Counted from the stretch's first letter, positions 39,831 to 48,745 are shown. The stretch: 64,000 nt of DNA from a virus (IMGVR_UViG_3300013108_000622:1-64000), one strand, 5' to 3'. The notes: a model not told the origin generated them from the letters alone. Numbers and translations: made by a program.

Positions 39831-40946
39831 ATGAGCAATGGAAAATTATCATCTTCAGATATCTTAAAAATGATTAACAAAAAAGCTGGAAGAACGGTCG
39901 CCTTTGCAGGCGATCAAGAGAATCCAGCAGACATTAAAGATTGGATCCCCACCGGTTCCCGTTGGCTCGATTCAATTATTTGTCGCGGACAACTGGCAGG
40001 TATTCCAGTCGGTCGATGCACAGAAATCGCAGGTCTTGAAAGCTCAGGCAAATCTTATATGGCTGGACAAGTCGCACGTGAAGGTCAAAAGAAAGGTATT
40101 AAAGTATTATATTTTGATTCAGAGGCTACAATGACCAGTGAGTTTTTAGAAAAACTTGGTTGTGATATGGAAGGTGATAATCAAATCGTTATCATCCAAC
40201 CAGAAGACATTGAAATGGTTCTTGAGACTATGGAAATGTGTATGGCCAACGATCCAGATAATCGTTATTTATTTATTCTAGATTCTCTTGCGATGACACC
40301 ATGTCGAGCAGACTTGGAAAAAGATTTCAACCCGCAATCCTCAATGGCACAGATGCCTCGTGTATTGTCTGTTGGAATGAAGAAGCTGACAGTATCCTTG
40401 TCCAAGAGCCAATCTACATTCCTTGTTCTTAATCAATTAAAAACAAATATTAATGTTAGTAATCCGATGATGATGCTATCCCAACCTTGGTTTACTCCTG
40501 GTGGAAAAGCAATCATCTATGCGTATTCATTGCGACTATGGTTGACTGGTCTGAAAGGAAAGAAAACGTTTATTGAAGATGAGAATGGTTATCGCATAGG
40601 CTCAGAGGTCAAAGCCAAACTAGAGAAGTCAAAGTTTGGAACCCAAGGTCGTATTTGCAACTTTAAGATCTTGTGGGGAGGCGAAGAAGTTGGAATTATG
40701 AATGACGAATCCCTCTTGACAGCAATCAAACCATCTGATAGAATTAAAAATGCAGGAGCGTGGTTTACATTGGAAGGGTATGAAAAGAAATTCCAAGCTG
40801 CCACATTTCCTAAACTTATGAAAAGTGATCCAAAGTTTTCAAAGATCGTTTATGATATTATGGACGAAGAAGTCATTCGTAAGTTTGAAAACAAAACTGG
40901 AAAGGCGCAAGATTTTTACGATCTGGAAGACACGGAAGCACAATAA
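39831..40946 (+). CDS. RecA-family recombinase (UvsX-like)
   Basis: 371 residues from ATG 39831; an in-frame ATG-type start at 39786 would lie within the terminator hairpin. Catalyses strand exchange with gp32 and the gp46/47 nuclease. WIPTGSRWLDSIICRG, Walker A GLESSGKS (68-75), VLYFDSEATM (the base-stacking/Walker B neighbourhood), YLFILDSLAM with the Walker B Asp, and LVLNQLKTNINVSNPM. Length agrees with UvsX (391). The stop is adjacent to the start of the phosphomannomutase gene. Confidence 0.93.
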   Translation: MSNGKLSSSDILKMINKKAGRTVAFAGDQENPADIKDWIPTGSRWLDSIICRGQLAGIPVGRCTEIAGLESSGKSYMAGQVAREGQKKGIKVLYFDSEATMTSEFLEKLGCDMEGDNQIVIIQPEDIEMVLETMEMCMANDPDNRYLFILDSLAMTPCRADLEKDFNPQSSMAQMPRVLSVGMKKLTVSLSKSQSTFLVLNQLKTNINVSNPMMMLSQPWFTPGGKAIIYAYSLRLWLTGLKGKKTFIEDENGYRIGSEVKAKLEKSKFGTQGRICNFKILWGGEEVGIMNDESLLTAIKPSDRIKNAGAWFTLEGYEKKFQAATFPKLMKSDPKFSKIVYDIMDEEVIRKFENKTGKAQDFYDLEDTEAQ

Positions 40947-41750
40947 ATGGAAAATGTTATCTTATTGGATATGGATGGTACAATCACACCACCACGAAAA
41001 CCAATCGAATCAGAGATGGTAGATGCCCTGTTCCAATTGTCCAAAGTGTCTAAAATTGGGATTGTTACTGGTAGTGGACTTGATTATGTATTGCAACAAT
41101 GTTCGGATTTATTAAAACCTGCTTACAATATGAAAAACTTTTTCCTGCTACCTTGTAATGGGACTCAAAAATATGAATGGTCGGAAAGCGATTGGGAAAA
41201 CGGGTATTGGACTAAGACATATGATATGGATATGAGAGAGTTTATCGGTGAAGACAAGTTTAATAAGACGATGGGTTTTTTAACCGAACAGCTATACATC
41301 ACTCACCTGACAAATTCGTCCATTCCAAAATCTGGCCACTTTATTTCATATAGGGGGTCTTTGATTAATTGGTGCCCGATTGGGCGTCAAGCAATCGAAA
41401 GGGATAGGAAGGTGTTTATGGAGTACGATAAGGAAAACAAATTACGTAGGAAGAAAATGGCAAAGTTTAAGGAAAGCTTTATGTGTGATTTTCTTTCTTT
41501 CTCCATGGGCGGCAATACCTCGATTGATATATATCCGGTCGGTTGGGATAAGACACAGGCTTTAAAACATTTTACAAATCATGATTTTTGGTTTATTGGA
41601 GATAGATGCACGACTCCCACTGGTAACGATAAACCTCTTTATGATAAAATCAGAACTGAAAAACCCGCTCAAGCCTTTGAAGTAAAATCAACAGCGGATA
41701 CTCTAAAGATCGTTAAAAAAATCACAAAAAAGCTGAACAACCAGGAGTAA
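40947..41750 (+). CDS. Phosphomannomutase, eukaryotic (PMM2/HAD) type
   Basis: 267 residues starting directly at the end of UvsX. HAD phosphotransferase that interconverts mannose-6-phosphate and mannose-1-phosphate. Catalytic LLDMDGT with D8 and D10; GIVTGSGLDYV; LLPCNGTQKYEW; FISYRGSLINWCPIGRQA; FSMGGNTSIDIYPVGWDK; and WFIGDRCTTPTGNDKPLYD. The N-W-C-P-I-G-R and G-G-x-x-S-x-D-x-x-P-x-G-W-D-K strings are those of the PMM1/2 family, mostly eukaryotic, and unlike bacterial alpha-phosphohexomutases. With 48032 (isomerase-like cupin) and 49624 (nucleotidyltransferase-like) it could feed GDP-mannose synthesis. Confidence 0.88.
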   Translation: MENVILLDMDGTITPPRKPIESEMVDALFQLSKVSKIGIVTGSGLDYVLQQCSDLLKPAYNMKNFFLLPCNGTQKYEWSESDWENGYWTKTYDMDMREFIGEDKFNKTMGFLTEQLYITHLTNSSIPKSGHFISYRGSLINWCPIGRQAIERDRKVFMEYDKENKLRRKKMAKFKESFMCDFLSFSMGGNTSIDIYPVGWDKTQALKHFTNHDFWFIGDRCTTPTGNDKPLYDKIRTEKPAQAFEVKSTADTLKIVKKITKKLNNQE

Positions 41751-41752
41751 CA

Positions 41753-42718
41753 ATGAGTAACAAGATTTTAATTATCGATGCAATGAACACTTTCATTCGC
41801 AACTATGTGATGAATCCAAGCCTTGCGGCAGACGGTTCACCCATCGGCGGAACGAAAGGGTTTTTAATGTCCCTGCAAAAGATGATAAGAGAAATTCAAC
41901 CAGATAACGTGATTGTTGTTTGGGATGGTGGCGGAGGAAGCGCCAAGAGAAGAACCATTGTTAAGGAGTATAAAGAAGGTCGTAAACCCCTTAAGTTAAA
42001 TCGTGCATATAAAGGGATGTCATCGCTTGAAGAATCACAAAATCGATATGATCAAATGCGTAAAACCATCGAATATCTTAATGCTATGCCGGTGGCACAG
42101 TTAATGATTGAAGACATCGAAGCTGATGATGTGATTGCGTATATCTGTCAAATGCCTTCCATAAGAAACGATGTAAAAATTATTGTTTCTATGGATAAAG
42201 ACTTTTACCAACTGTGTGATGATAAGACAATGATTTATAGTCCAGTAAAAAATGAGTTTTTGAACAAAAAAAGGATATTAGAAAAATTTTCAATTCATCC
42301 CAACAATTTTGCGATTGCTCGTGCAATTGATGGTGATAAATCCGACAACCTTGATGGCATAAAAGGTGCTGGTTTAAAGACGATTGCCAATAAATTTAGT
42401 TTTTTAGCAGAAGAAAAATCATATACACTGGATGAATTATTTAAACATTGTAGGCTTGATGATTCAGGACTAAAATTGTATAAAAATATTTTAGCAGAAA
42501 AAAATAAAGTTAAGATAAATTATAAATTAATGCAACTCTATTCACCCTATATTTCAACCAAAAGCTCGCAACATATTAAAGATACTGTTGAAAATTTTAA
42601 TCCAAAATTTAACTTAACAAATGTTATGAAGATGATGTCTCAAGATGGGATTCACCAATATAATTGGAATAATCTTTTTCAAAAATTTAGATTGATTGTT
42701 GATCAAGGTAGGCACTAG
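41753..42718 (+). CDS. 5'-3' exonuclease / RNase H (flap endonuclease family)
   Basis: 321 residues, two bases after the previous stop. Removes RNA primers and flaps. FEN-like landmarks: ILIIDAMNTFIRN (metal-binding D), VVWDGGGGSAKRR, KEYKEGRK, MIEDIEADDVIAY, IVSMDKDFYQLCDD, and the helix-hairpin-helix region RAIDGDKSDNLDGIKGAGLKT. Corresponds to T4 Rnh (305 residues). It ends next to the helicase promoter. Confidence 0.92.
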   Translation: MSNKILIIDAMNTFIRNYVMNPSLAADGSPIGGTKGFLMSLQKMIREIQPDNVIVVWDGGGGSAKRRTIVKEYKEGRKPLKLNRAYKGMSSLEESQNRYDQMRKTIEYLNAMPVAQLMIEDIEADDVIAYICQMPSIRNDVKIIVSMDKDFYQLCDDKTMIYSPVKNEFLNKKRILEKFSIHPNNFAIARAIDGDKSDNLDGIKGAGLKTIANKFSFLAEEKSYTLDELFKHCRLDDSGLKLYKNILAEKNKVKINYKLMQLYSPYISTKSSQHIKDTVENFNPKFNLTNVMKMMSQDGIHQYNWNNLFQKFRLIVDQGRH

Positions 42719-42740
42719 TTATTCTACCGTCAACAAGTTC

Positions 42741-42769
42741 TTGACTTTTCGCGTAAAACATCGTATGAT
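42741..42769 (+). promoter_or_regulatory. Sigma70-like promoter for the helicase operon
   Basis: TTGACT (42741-42746), 17-base spacer, TATGAT (42764-42769). Predicted start at about 42776, giving a ~19-base leader with GAGG ahead of ATG 42795. It would drive helicase, RNR, GroES-like, ThyX and the following genes, which are closely packed with no further sigma70 site seen. Confidence 0.7.
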
Positions 42770-42794
42770 GTTTTTAAACAAACATGAGGTTCCA

Positions 42795-44171
42795 ATGTCT
42801 GTAAATAATAAGATTTCTTTTTCAAAATACGGCAAAACTTTTCAAGAAAAATTGGCTTTTATCATCTTAGACGATAGAGTTTTTGCAGATAGAATGATGG
42901 AGGTTTTAAACATTGAGTTTCTTGAATACAAATACTTGCAAACATTCGTAGAAAAAGTTTTTTATTATAAAACAAAATATGGTTCTCAACCCTCTCATGA
43001 TACAATGAAATCTATTGTTAAATCGGGAATAGTTGAGGAAAATGAGGTATTGCAGGAACAAATTGTTAAGTTTTATGCAAAATCTCTATCTGATATAAAT
43101 ATCCTTGAGTCAAGTGAGTACATTAAGGATACTGCTCTTGATTTTTGTCGAAAACAGAAACTTAGAGAAGCGATGATGAAGTCATCTACACTGCTCCAAA
43201 AATGCTCATTTGATGAGATTTCTGTATTGATTAATGATGCACTGAAGGCTGGCGCAGATGCTGACTTTGGTTATGATTATATGAAAGATTTCGATAAAAG
43301 ATTTGAATTCTCTGGTCGCGAAACCATCACCACTGGGTGGCAAAAGATGGATGAACTTACAGGTGGTGGTGGAGGCCGAAAAGAGTTGGGGGTCGTGATT
43401 GCGCCTACGGGTGTAGGAAAGTCTATGGTTCTAGTCCATCTCGGCGCAACAGCAGTAAAAGCTGGAATGACTGTTGTCCACTATACACTTGAATTGCGTG
43501 ATACTGTAATTGCTAATCGTTACGACTCTTGTATAACCGGTATACCATTAGATGAGTTGATGGATAGGAAAGATGAAATCCGTGAATATCTTAAGGATGT
43601 CGATGGCAACCTTATTGTAAAAGAATACCCCACAAAAACTGCAACGACCAACACTATCCGGGCACACATAGAAAAATTAAAACAACAAGGAATAATCCCA
43701 GATATGATTATCGTTGATTATGCAGACTTGTTAAAAACAATATCTACCCGCAGAGAAAAAAGAGAAGAATTGGAAACAATTTACGAAGACCTGCGGGCAA
43801 TTATGATGGAAAATAATGTGGCAGGCTGGACAGCATCACAAACAAACCGAACAGGATTACAAGCTGAAATCATAACAATGCAGTCAATTTCAGAAGCATT
43901 TAACAAATGTTTCGTTGCAGACTTAATATTTTCAGTATCCCGAACAGCCGAAGACAAGCAAACCAATGGAGGCAGAGTATATATTGCAAAAAATAGAAAC
44001 GGCCCAGATGGTTTGGTACACTCCATCTTCATGGACACGGCAAATATTGATATAAAAATTCTAGAAAGATACACCTCAGAAAGTGGTATATCCCCCTCCT
44101 TATCGCAAGGAGAAAAACAACAACAAATGTTAAGCAAATATAAAAAACTAATGAAAGGAGCAATTATGTAA
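42795..44171 (+). CDS. Replicative DNA helicase (DnaB-like, gp41)
   Basis: 458 residues from ATG 42795, which follows the promoter and GAGGTT; the earlier in-frame starts at 42696, 42765 and 42768 precede or lie in the promoter. N-terminal helical primase-interaction domain (to ~150), then a RecA-fold motor: TTGWQKMDELTGGGGGRKEL, Walker A APTGVGKSM (203-211), HYTLELRD, Walker B MIIVDYADLL with D308, and WTASQTNRTG with the sensor Gln. Length equals T4 gp41 (475). No primase gene is visible in the window. Confidence 0.93.
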   Translation: MSVNNKISFSKYGKTFQEKLAFIILDDRVFADRMMEVLNIEFLEYKYLQTFVEKVFYYKTKYGSQPSHDTMKSIVKSGIVEENEVLQEQIVKFYAKSLSDINILESSEYIKDTALDFCRKQKLREAMMKSSTLLQKCSFDEISVLINDALKAGADADFGYDYMKDFDKRFEFSGRETITTGWQKMDELTGGGGGRKELGVVIAPTGVGKSMVLVHLGATAVKAGMTVVHYTLELRDTVIANRYDSCITGIPLDELMDRKDEIREYLKDVDGNLIVKEYPTKTATTNTIRAHIEKLKQQGIIPDMIIVDYADLLKTISTRREKREELETIYEDLRAIMMENNVAGWTASQTNRTGLQAEIITMQSISEAFNKCFVADLIFSVSRTAEDKQTNGGRVYIAKNRNGPDGLVHSIFMDTANIDIKILERYTSESGISPSLSQGEKQQQMLSKYKKLMKGAIM

Positions 44172-46033
44172 TGGAGAAATCAAGTAAAATTTTATCAGAT
44201 ATTACTGTATTTATGAAATATGCTAAATACAGAAAAGACCTGGGTAGGCGGGAGACCTGGGAGGAACTTGTTACTAGGAACAAGGAGATGCATGTTAAGA
44301 AATTTCCTTATATGCAGGGAGAAATTGAAGCAGCATATGAATTTGTATATGATAAAAAGATTTTACCATCGATGCGTTCCTTGCAGTTCGGAGGCAAGCC
44401 AATTGAAATCAGCCCAAATAGGATTTATAATTGCGGGTTCCTTCCTGTTGATGATTATAGAGCTTTTAATGAAATACTGTTTCTTTTATTAGGTGGAACC
44501 GGCATAGGCTTCTCTGTTCAGAAGCATCATGTCGAAAAACTACCAGAAATTAGACAACCCAGACAAGATCGTAAACGTAGGTTTCTTGTAGGGGACTCTA
44601 TTGAAGGTTGGGCAGATGCAGTTAAAGTGCTGATGCGATCTTATTTTGAAGGCACATCAACGATTGATTTTGATTTTTCAGATATTCGCCCAAAGGGTGC
44701 TAAGCTTGTGACCTCTGGTGGCAAAGCCCCAGGCCCAGAACCTTTAAAAACTTGCGTAAGGCAAATTAAATCAATTTTAAATGAAAAGGTGGAGGGTTCC
44801 CAACTTGAACCAATTGAGGTCCATGATATTGTTTGTCATATTGCTGATGCCGTTCTCGCTGGTGGGATTCGCCGTGCTGCACTTATTTCACTATTTTCGG
44901 CAGATGATCAAGAAATGATCTCATCAAAATCGGGAAATTGGTGGGAAAAAAACCCCCAAAGAGCCCGTGCAAACAACAGTGCAGTTTTGGTCCGACATCG
45001 TGTTAAGAAAAAGTTTTTTGATGAAGTATGGAATCGCATTGAACATTCGAATTCTGGGGAGCCAGGTATTTATTTTACCAATGATAAGGATTGGGGAACA
45101 AATCCTTGTTGTGAGATCGGCTTAAAGCCATTTCAATTTTGTAATCTATGTGAAGTGAATGTTTCCAACATCACGAGCCAAGAAGACTTAAATGATCGTG
45201 CCCGAGCCGCCGCCTTTATTGGAACCCTACAAGCTTCCTACACTAATTTTCATTATTTAAGACCTATTTGGGAGCGAACGACGCAGAAAGAAGCCTTGTT
45301 GGGCATTGGACTAACAGGTGTCGGTTCTGGAAAGGCACAACATATGGATATGGAGCAAGCATCAGAAATAACGAAAAAAGAAAATAAGAGAGTGGCAGAG
45401 TTATTGAATATAAATCCAGCAAACAGGGTTACAACAATTAAGCCCAGCGGCACTTCATCACTTGTATTGGGGTGCTCAAGTGGCATCCATGCTTGGCATA
45501 ATGATTATTATATTCGAAGAATTCGAGTTGGGAAAAATGAAGATATCTATCATTATTTATCCATCAATCACCCAGAATTAATAGAGGATGAATTTTTCCG
45601 CCCCCATGATACTGCTGTAATCTCCATTCCACAGAAAGCACCAAAAGATGCAATATTACGCACTGAATCTGCGTTGGGATTGCTGAATCGAGTAAAGTGG
45701 TTTTCTCAAAATTGGATACAACCAGGCCACAACAAGGGTAATAATACACATAACATTTCCGCCACGGTATCCTTAAAGGAAGAAGAGTGGGCACCTGTTG
45801 GTGAGTGGATGTGGCAAAATAGAGATTTTTATAACGGGTTGTCTGTACTTCCATACAATGGTGGAACATATAAACAAGCCCCATTTGAAGACTGTGATGA
45901 GCTAACTTACAAAAGGATGATGGAGAGTTTATCTGATGTCGATTTAACTAAAATTGTAGAATTAGATGATAATACTAATTTGAGTGGAGAAATCGCTTGC
46001 GCCGCTGGTGCTTGTGAGGTAAAATATATTTAA
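44171..46033 (+). CDS. Adenosylcobalamin-dependent ribonucleotide reductase (class II, monomeric)
   Basis: 620 residues, start overlapping the helicase stop by one base. Reduces ribonucleotides to deoxyribonucleotides using vitamin B12, without a radical-generating subunit. Typical RTPR-type segments are LPSMRSLQFGGKPI, NCGFLPVDD, LLLGGTGIGFSVQ, NPCCEIGLKPFQFCNLCEVN with the active-site cysteines, KPSGTSSLVLGCSSGIH, and a C-terminal redox pair CAAGAC (C-x4-C) near the end. No class I or III genes are in the window. Class II enzymes are frequent in marine phages and imply a host with access to cobalamin. Confidence 0.93.
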   Translation: MEKSSKILSDITVFMKYAKYRKDLGRRETWEELVTRNKEMHVKKFPYMQGEIEAAYEFVYDKKILPSMRSLQFGGKPIEISPNRIYNCGFLPVDDYRAFNEILFLLLGGTGIGFSVQKHHVEKLPEIRQPRQDRKRRFLVGDSIEGWADAVKVLMRSYFEGTSTIDFDFSDIRPKGAKLVTSGGKAPGPEPLKTCVRQIKSILNEKVEGSQLEPIEVHDIVCHIADAVLAGGIRRAALISLFSADDQEMISSKSGNWWEKNPQRARANNSAVLVRHRVKKKFFDEVWNRIEHSNSGEPGIYFTNDKDWGTNPCCEIGLKPFQFCNLCEVNVSNITSQEDLNDRARAAAFIGTLQASYTNFHYLRPIWERTTQKEALLGIGLTGVGSGKAQHMDMEQASEITKKENKRVAELLNINPANRVTTIKPSGTSSLVLGCSSGIHAWHNDYYIRRIRVGKNEDIYHYLSINHPELIEDEFFRPHDTAVISIPQKAPKDAILRTESALGLLNRVKWFSQNWIQPGHNKGNNTHNISATVSLKEEEWAPVGEWMWQNRDFYNGLSVLPYNGGTYKQAPFEDCDELTYKRMMESLSDVDLTKIVELDDNTNLSGEIACAAGACEVKYI

Positions 46034-46044
46034 AGGAGTGCTAA

Positions 46045-46305
46045 ATGGCAACTATATCAATAACTGAAGAAAAGAAGAAGCATGTAATTAACTTAATTAA
46101 ATCTTATAGAGCAATCGATGGAGCGATCCAACCTTACCAAGACCAGCGTAAAGAACTACGTACCGAATATATCGAGAATCAATGGTTAAGTAATAGTGAG
46201 ATTTCTTTAGTTAAGAAAGCATACAATGCTGTCAAAACCAAGGTGGATTTAGATGATCTCTCCTCGTTTGTAGATATTGTAAAGAGTGAGATACCAAATG
46301 TGTAA
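46045..46305 (+). CDS. Small helical protein of unknown function
   Basis: 86 residues, RBS AAAGGAGTG. All-helical and charged, with SITEEKKKHVINLIKSYRAI, a middle rich in Gln/Arg/Glu, and a second helix. It faintly recalls small nucleoid-type helical proteins (GapR/DUF2312), but the similarity is not strong enough to name it. It overlaps the co-chaperonin-like gene by eight bases. Confidence 0.65.
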   Translation: MATISITEEKKKHVINLIKSYRAIDGAIQPYQDQRKELRTEYIENQWLSNSEISLVKKAYNAVKTKVDLDDLSSFVDIVKSEIPNV

Positions 46306-46663
46306 ATTCAAACCATTTAATAAACACGTATTGGTCGAAAAAACCGCCGAGAAAAAATCTCCAGATTTGAGCCCTGTATTGATACCAGAAGGAGCCCAAT
46401 TGGGAAATCAAGAAAGGTTCGGCCTGGTGCAATTTGTGTGTGCAGCTAGTGATTGTGAAGATTTTCTAAAACGACTAAACCCAGATAATCCTTCTTGGGC
46501 AACTCAGACAGGCACCATGGATGATGCTTACATTACATCAAGAAAAAAAGATGGTGTTGCTAATCTGGTTGTTGATCAGACAATGGTGGAGGAGATAAAA
46601 ATAGATAATAGTCTATTCCACTTGGTGCATCAAAGACATATTGTTGGGATAATTGACAAGTAG
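46298..46663 (+). CDS. GroES-like co-chaperonin (gp31-like)
   Basis: 121 residues from ATG 46298. Starts CKFKPFNKHVLVEKTAEKK, then SPVLIPEGAQLGNQERFGLVQFV and ends KIDNSLFHLVHQRHIVGIID, which follow the GroES pattern (KPLxDRVLVK, a mobile loop, G-x-V, and a final strand H-x-I-x-x-I-I). T4 gp31 replaces GroES so that GroEL can fold the capsid protein. A GTG further upstream (46286) is an alternative start. Fold assignment is by pattern; the mobile loop around residues 18-30 would bind GroEL. Confidence 0.65.
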   Translation: MCKFKPFNKHVLVEKTAEKKSPDLSPVLIPEGAQLGNQERFGLVQFVCAASDCEDFLKRLNPDNPSWATQTGTMDDAYITSRKKDGVANLVVDQTMVEEIKIDNSLFHLVHQRHIVGIIDK

Positions 46664-46670
46664 GTAAAAA

Positions 46671-47363
46671 ATGAATATAAAAGATTTAAAAGAAATGGTT
46701 CGAGAAGCCTTGACAGGGCTTCCAGTATTGTTGTCTAAACCAAAATTAATTGTAGAGGCAAATTATGGACGTGTAAAGCGAAGAATAGAGGATGAAAAAA
46801 TCCCGTTTGCCATGTTAACTGCCTCTCGTGGAGATTATAATCAAAAAGAAAATCAATTAAGGAATAAAGAGCTTAAAATGTCTTTAGACACCGCTGGTTT
46901 TCCATATGTTTTAATGCCTGGGAGTGGATATAAAGAAGGAGGCTCTGACGGCGATGTCGTTACAGAAGATTCAATACTGGTATGGAATGAGCCTCGTGGC
47001 GACAAATTCCCATCAAGTGGTGGGTTGTTTGATCTAGCTTCTCGTCTATCAGAGGAATTTGAGCAAGATTCATTTTTATATGGTGGACCACGAAAAGGCG
47101 ATAATGAAAAGCCATACGCAATTCACTTATACACCAACACAGGTGAGATTATAGATGAAATTTGGGCCGGAGGAGAAGAAGGTTATAATGAGCTTTTTGT
47201 TGTAGATGATGCCGCTGAATATTGGTCTAAAATTGCTGGTAAAAAGACGCAATTTAAAGAAATTTTAAATAAATGGAATAATTTTAATTCCAAATCTCGT
47301 CTTGATGCGATGAAAAAACAATATTACATAAATCTGGCAGAATCCAAACTTAAAAATGATTGA
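46671..47363 (+). CDS. DUF3293-like protein with N-terminal helical tag
   Basis: 230 residues. N-terminus MNIKDLKEMVREALTGL resembles the helix tag of the head-region proteins. The following domain (about 40-165) has FAMLTASRGDYNQKENQLRNKELK, GFPYVLMPGSGYKEGG, EDSILVWNE and LSEEFEQDSFLYGG, the spacing of DUF3293 proteins (T/S-x-x-N .. N-x-x-L .. G .. E-S .. Q-x-A/S). That family has no settled function. C-terminal 60 residues are helical. Finding the tag on a gene in the RNR/ThyX operon is unexpected. It overlaps ThyX by eight bases. Confidence 0.7.
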   Translation: MNIKDLKEMVREALTGLPVLLSKPKLIVEANYGRVKRRIEDEKIPFAMLTASRGDYNQKENQLRNKELKMSLDTAGFPYVLMPGSGYKEGGSDGDVVTEDSILVWNEPRGDKFPSSGGLFDLASRLSEEFEQDSFLYGGPRKGDNEKPYAIHLYTNTGEIIDEIWAGGEEGYNELFVVDDAAEYWSKIAGKKTQFKEILNKWNNFNSKSRLDAMKKQYYINLAESKLKND

Positions 47364-48057
47364 ACCAATTTTTCTTTATGATGATAAGGTAGGAAAGGTA
47401 GAGTATGTCGAGCACATGGGTAGTGACTTATCTGTTGTTAATTCTGCTCGTGTTTCTTTTGGTAAGCATAAACAACTATTAGAAGAAAATGATGCGAAAT
47501 TGATTAATTATCTTATTAAACATCGCCACACCTCTACTTTAGAGCACTGTGTAGTGACTTTTAGGTTTAAGGTTCCTCTATACGTGAGATCCCAACACCA
47601 TCGTCACCGCACCTGGAGTTATAACGAAATAAGCAGGAGATATACAGATTACAATATAGAATTTTACAACCCAGAGTTATATAGAACACAGCATGATTCT
47701 AACAGGCAAGCAAGCAACACAGATGAATTTGTTAGTGGTCCTATGTCACATCCAATTTTAGGCTGCGGTTGTAATGAATATATAAGAAGATTTAACAATC
47801 AAGCTCTAAAGGTGTATAATAGTTTATTGGATATTGGTGTCTGTCGAGAACAAGCACGAGGAATTTTGCCTCAAAATATGTATACTGAATACTATGGAAC
47901 AGCAAATTTAAACAATATTTTAAAGTTTGTAGATTTAAGAATACACGAGGGAGCACAAGGCGAGATACAAGAGGTTGCAAACGCAATTTTAAAAATAACA
48001 AAAAAATTGTATCCGATTACAGTAGGCGCATATGAGAAAAACAAAAAAGAACGTTGA
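47356..48057 (+). CDS. thyX: Flavin-dependent thymidylate synthase
   Basis: 233 residues. Makes dTMP from dUMP with FAD, NADPH and methylene-tetrahydrofolate. The defining ThyX motif R-H-R-x7-S-x-R-Y is present as HRHRTWSYNEISRRY (from about residue 82), preceded by HTSTLEHCVVTFRFKVPLYV and followed by a C-terminal YGTANLNNILKFVDLR. Works with the class II RNR and dUTPase of this phage to supply dTTP. Overlaps the neighbours by 8 and 26 bases. Confidence 0.95.
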   Translation: MIEPIFLYDDKVGKVEYVEHMGSDLSVVNSARVSFGKHKQLLEENDAKLINYLIKHRHTSTLEHCVVTFRFKVPLYVRSQHHRHRTWSYNEISRRYTDYNIEFYNPELYRTQHDSNRQASNTDEFVSGPMSHPILGCGCNEYIRRFNNQALKVYNSLLDIGVCREQARGILPQNMYTEYYGTANLNNILKFVDLRIHEGAQGEIQEVANAILKITKKLYPITVGAYEKNKKER

Positions 48058-48388
48058 ACATCGTCCGTGGGGAACTTACGAGGTTTTACAAGACAAAAAA
48101 AAATACAAGTTAAAAGAAATCATAGTTATGCCCGGTCAAAGACTGAGTTATCAATCCCACCACCAAAGAACGGAAATTTGGGCGATAATTTCGGGGGAAG
48201 GTATTGTTACCTTAGAGGGTCAAGAGCTGGAATGCTATGCTGGACGGTCGTTTTTTATCCCAAAAGAACAAAGGCACCGCATCGAGTGCGTAGGAAAAGA
48301 ACCTTTAATGTTTATTGAAGTGCAAACAGGTGATTATTTTGGCGAAGATGATATCGTAAGGCACGAGGATGATTATGGAAGAAAATAA
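48032..48388 (+). CDS. Mannose-6-phosphate isomerase-like cupin
   Basis: 118 residues in the form of the cupin domain of type II phosphomannose isomerases: EHRPWGTYEVL, KLKEIIVMPGQRLSYQSHHQ, RTEIWAIISGEGIVTL, GRSFFIPKEQRHRIE, LMFIEVQTGDYFGEDDIVR. The metal ligands are the HH, E and H residues of the first and second cupin motifs. The enzyme would convert fructose-6-phosphate to mannose-6-phosphate, the substrate of the phosphomannomutase at 40947. The pyrophosphorylase half found in ManC proteins is absent here. Confidence 0.85.
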   Translation: MRKTKKNVEHRPWGTYEVLQDKKKYKLKEIIVMPGQRLSYQSHHQRTEIWAIISGEGIVTLEGQELECYAGRSFFIPKEQRHRIECVGKEPLMFIEVQTGDYFGEDDIVRHEDDYGRK

Positions 48389-48674
48389 TTATTATGATTT
48401 TATGTTGGTGTGTAAAGACTTCGTTGATTCAAGTAAGAAACTGAACGAGGCCGCCGCACTTTGTGATAATGATCCAGTGAAACAAGAGATGGTAGCCTTT
48501 ATCATCCCAGATTTTCAAAAAATGTTTGCTCGTTCAGAAGGTATAAAGGTTTTATTAGAACAGGAAAGGTATGATAAAAATCGCGGTTTTATACTTGAAG
48601 AAATGAAGGCTGTTACCAAGGAAAACCTTAAAATGGCACGAAGGATAACAGATAAGCTATCTGGATTGATTTGA
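48375..48674 (+). CDS. Small helical protein of unknown function
   Basis: 99 residues from ATG 48375 (GAGG six bases upstream; an ATG two codons earlier is possible). Helical with two cysteines, segments FMLVCKDFVDSSKKLNEAA and MARRITDKLSGLI, no membrane helix. Overlaps the cupin by 14 bases. Family not recognised. Confidence 0.65.
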   Translation: MEENNYYDFMLVCKDFVDSSKKLNEAAALCDNDPVKQEMVAFIIPDFQKMFARSEGIKVLLEQERYDKNRGFILEEMKAVTKENLKMARRITDKLSGLI

Positions 48675-48745
48675 GCCTCTCTGATAAACTCATTATTGCA
48701 TTAATAGTGTGGGTGATTGTTTGTGAATATATCGTCAGAAGTTAA
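48671..48745 (+). CDS. Possible 24-residue membrane microprotein
   Basis: TTG at 48671 overlaps the previous stop as TTGA, the same arrangement that starts the zinc-ribbon gene at 4565. The product has SLSDK, a hydrophobic stretch of about 14 residues (IIALIVWVIVC) and EYIVRS, a minimal membrane helix. The next gene starts inside it. Supported only by the overlap and hydrophobicity; could be fortuitous. Confidence 0.3.
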   Translation: MSLSDKLIIALIVWVIVCEYIVRS

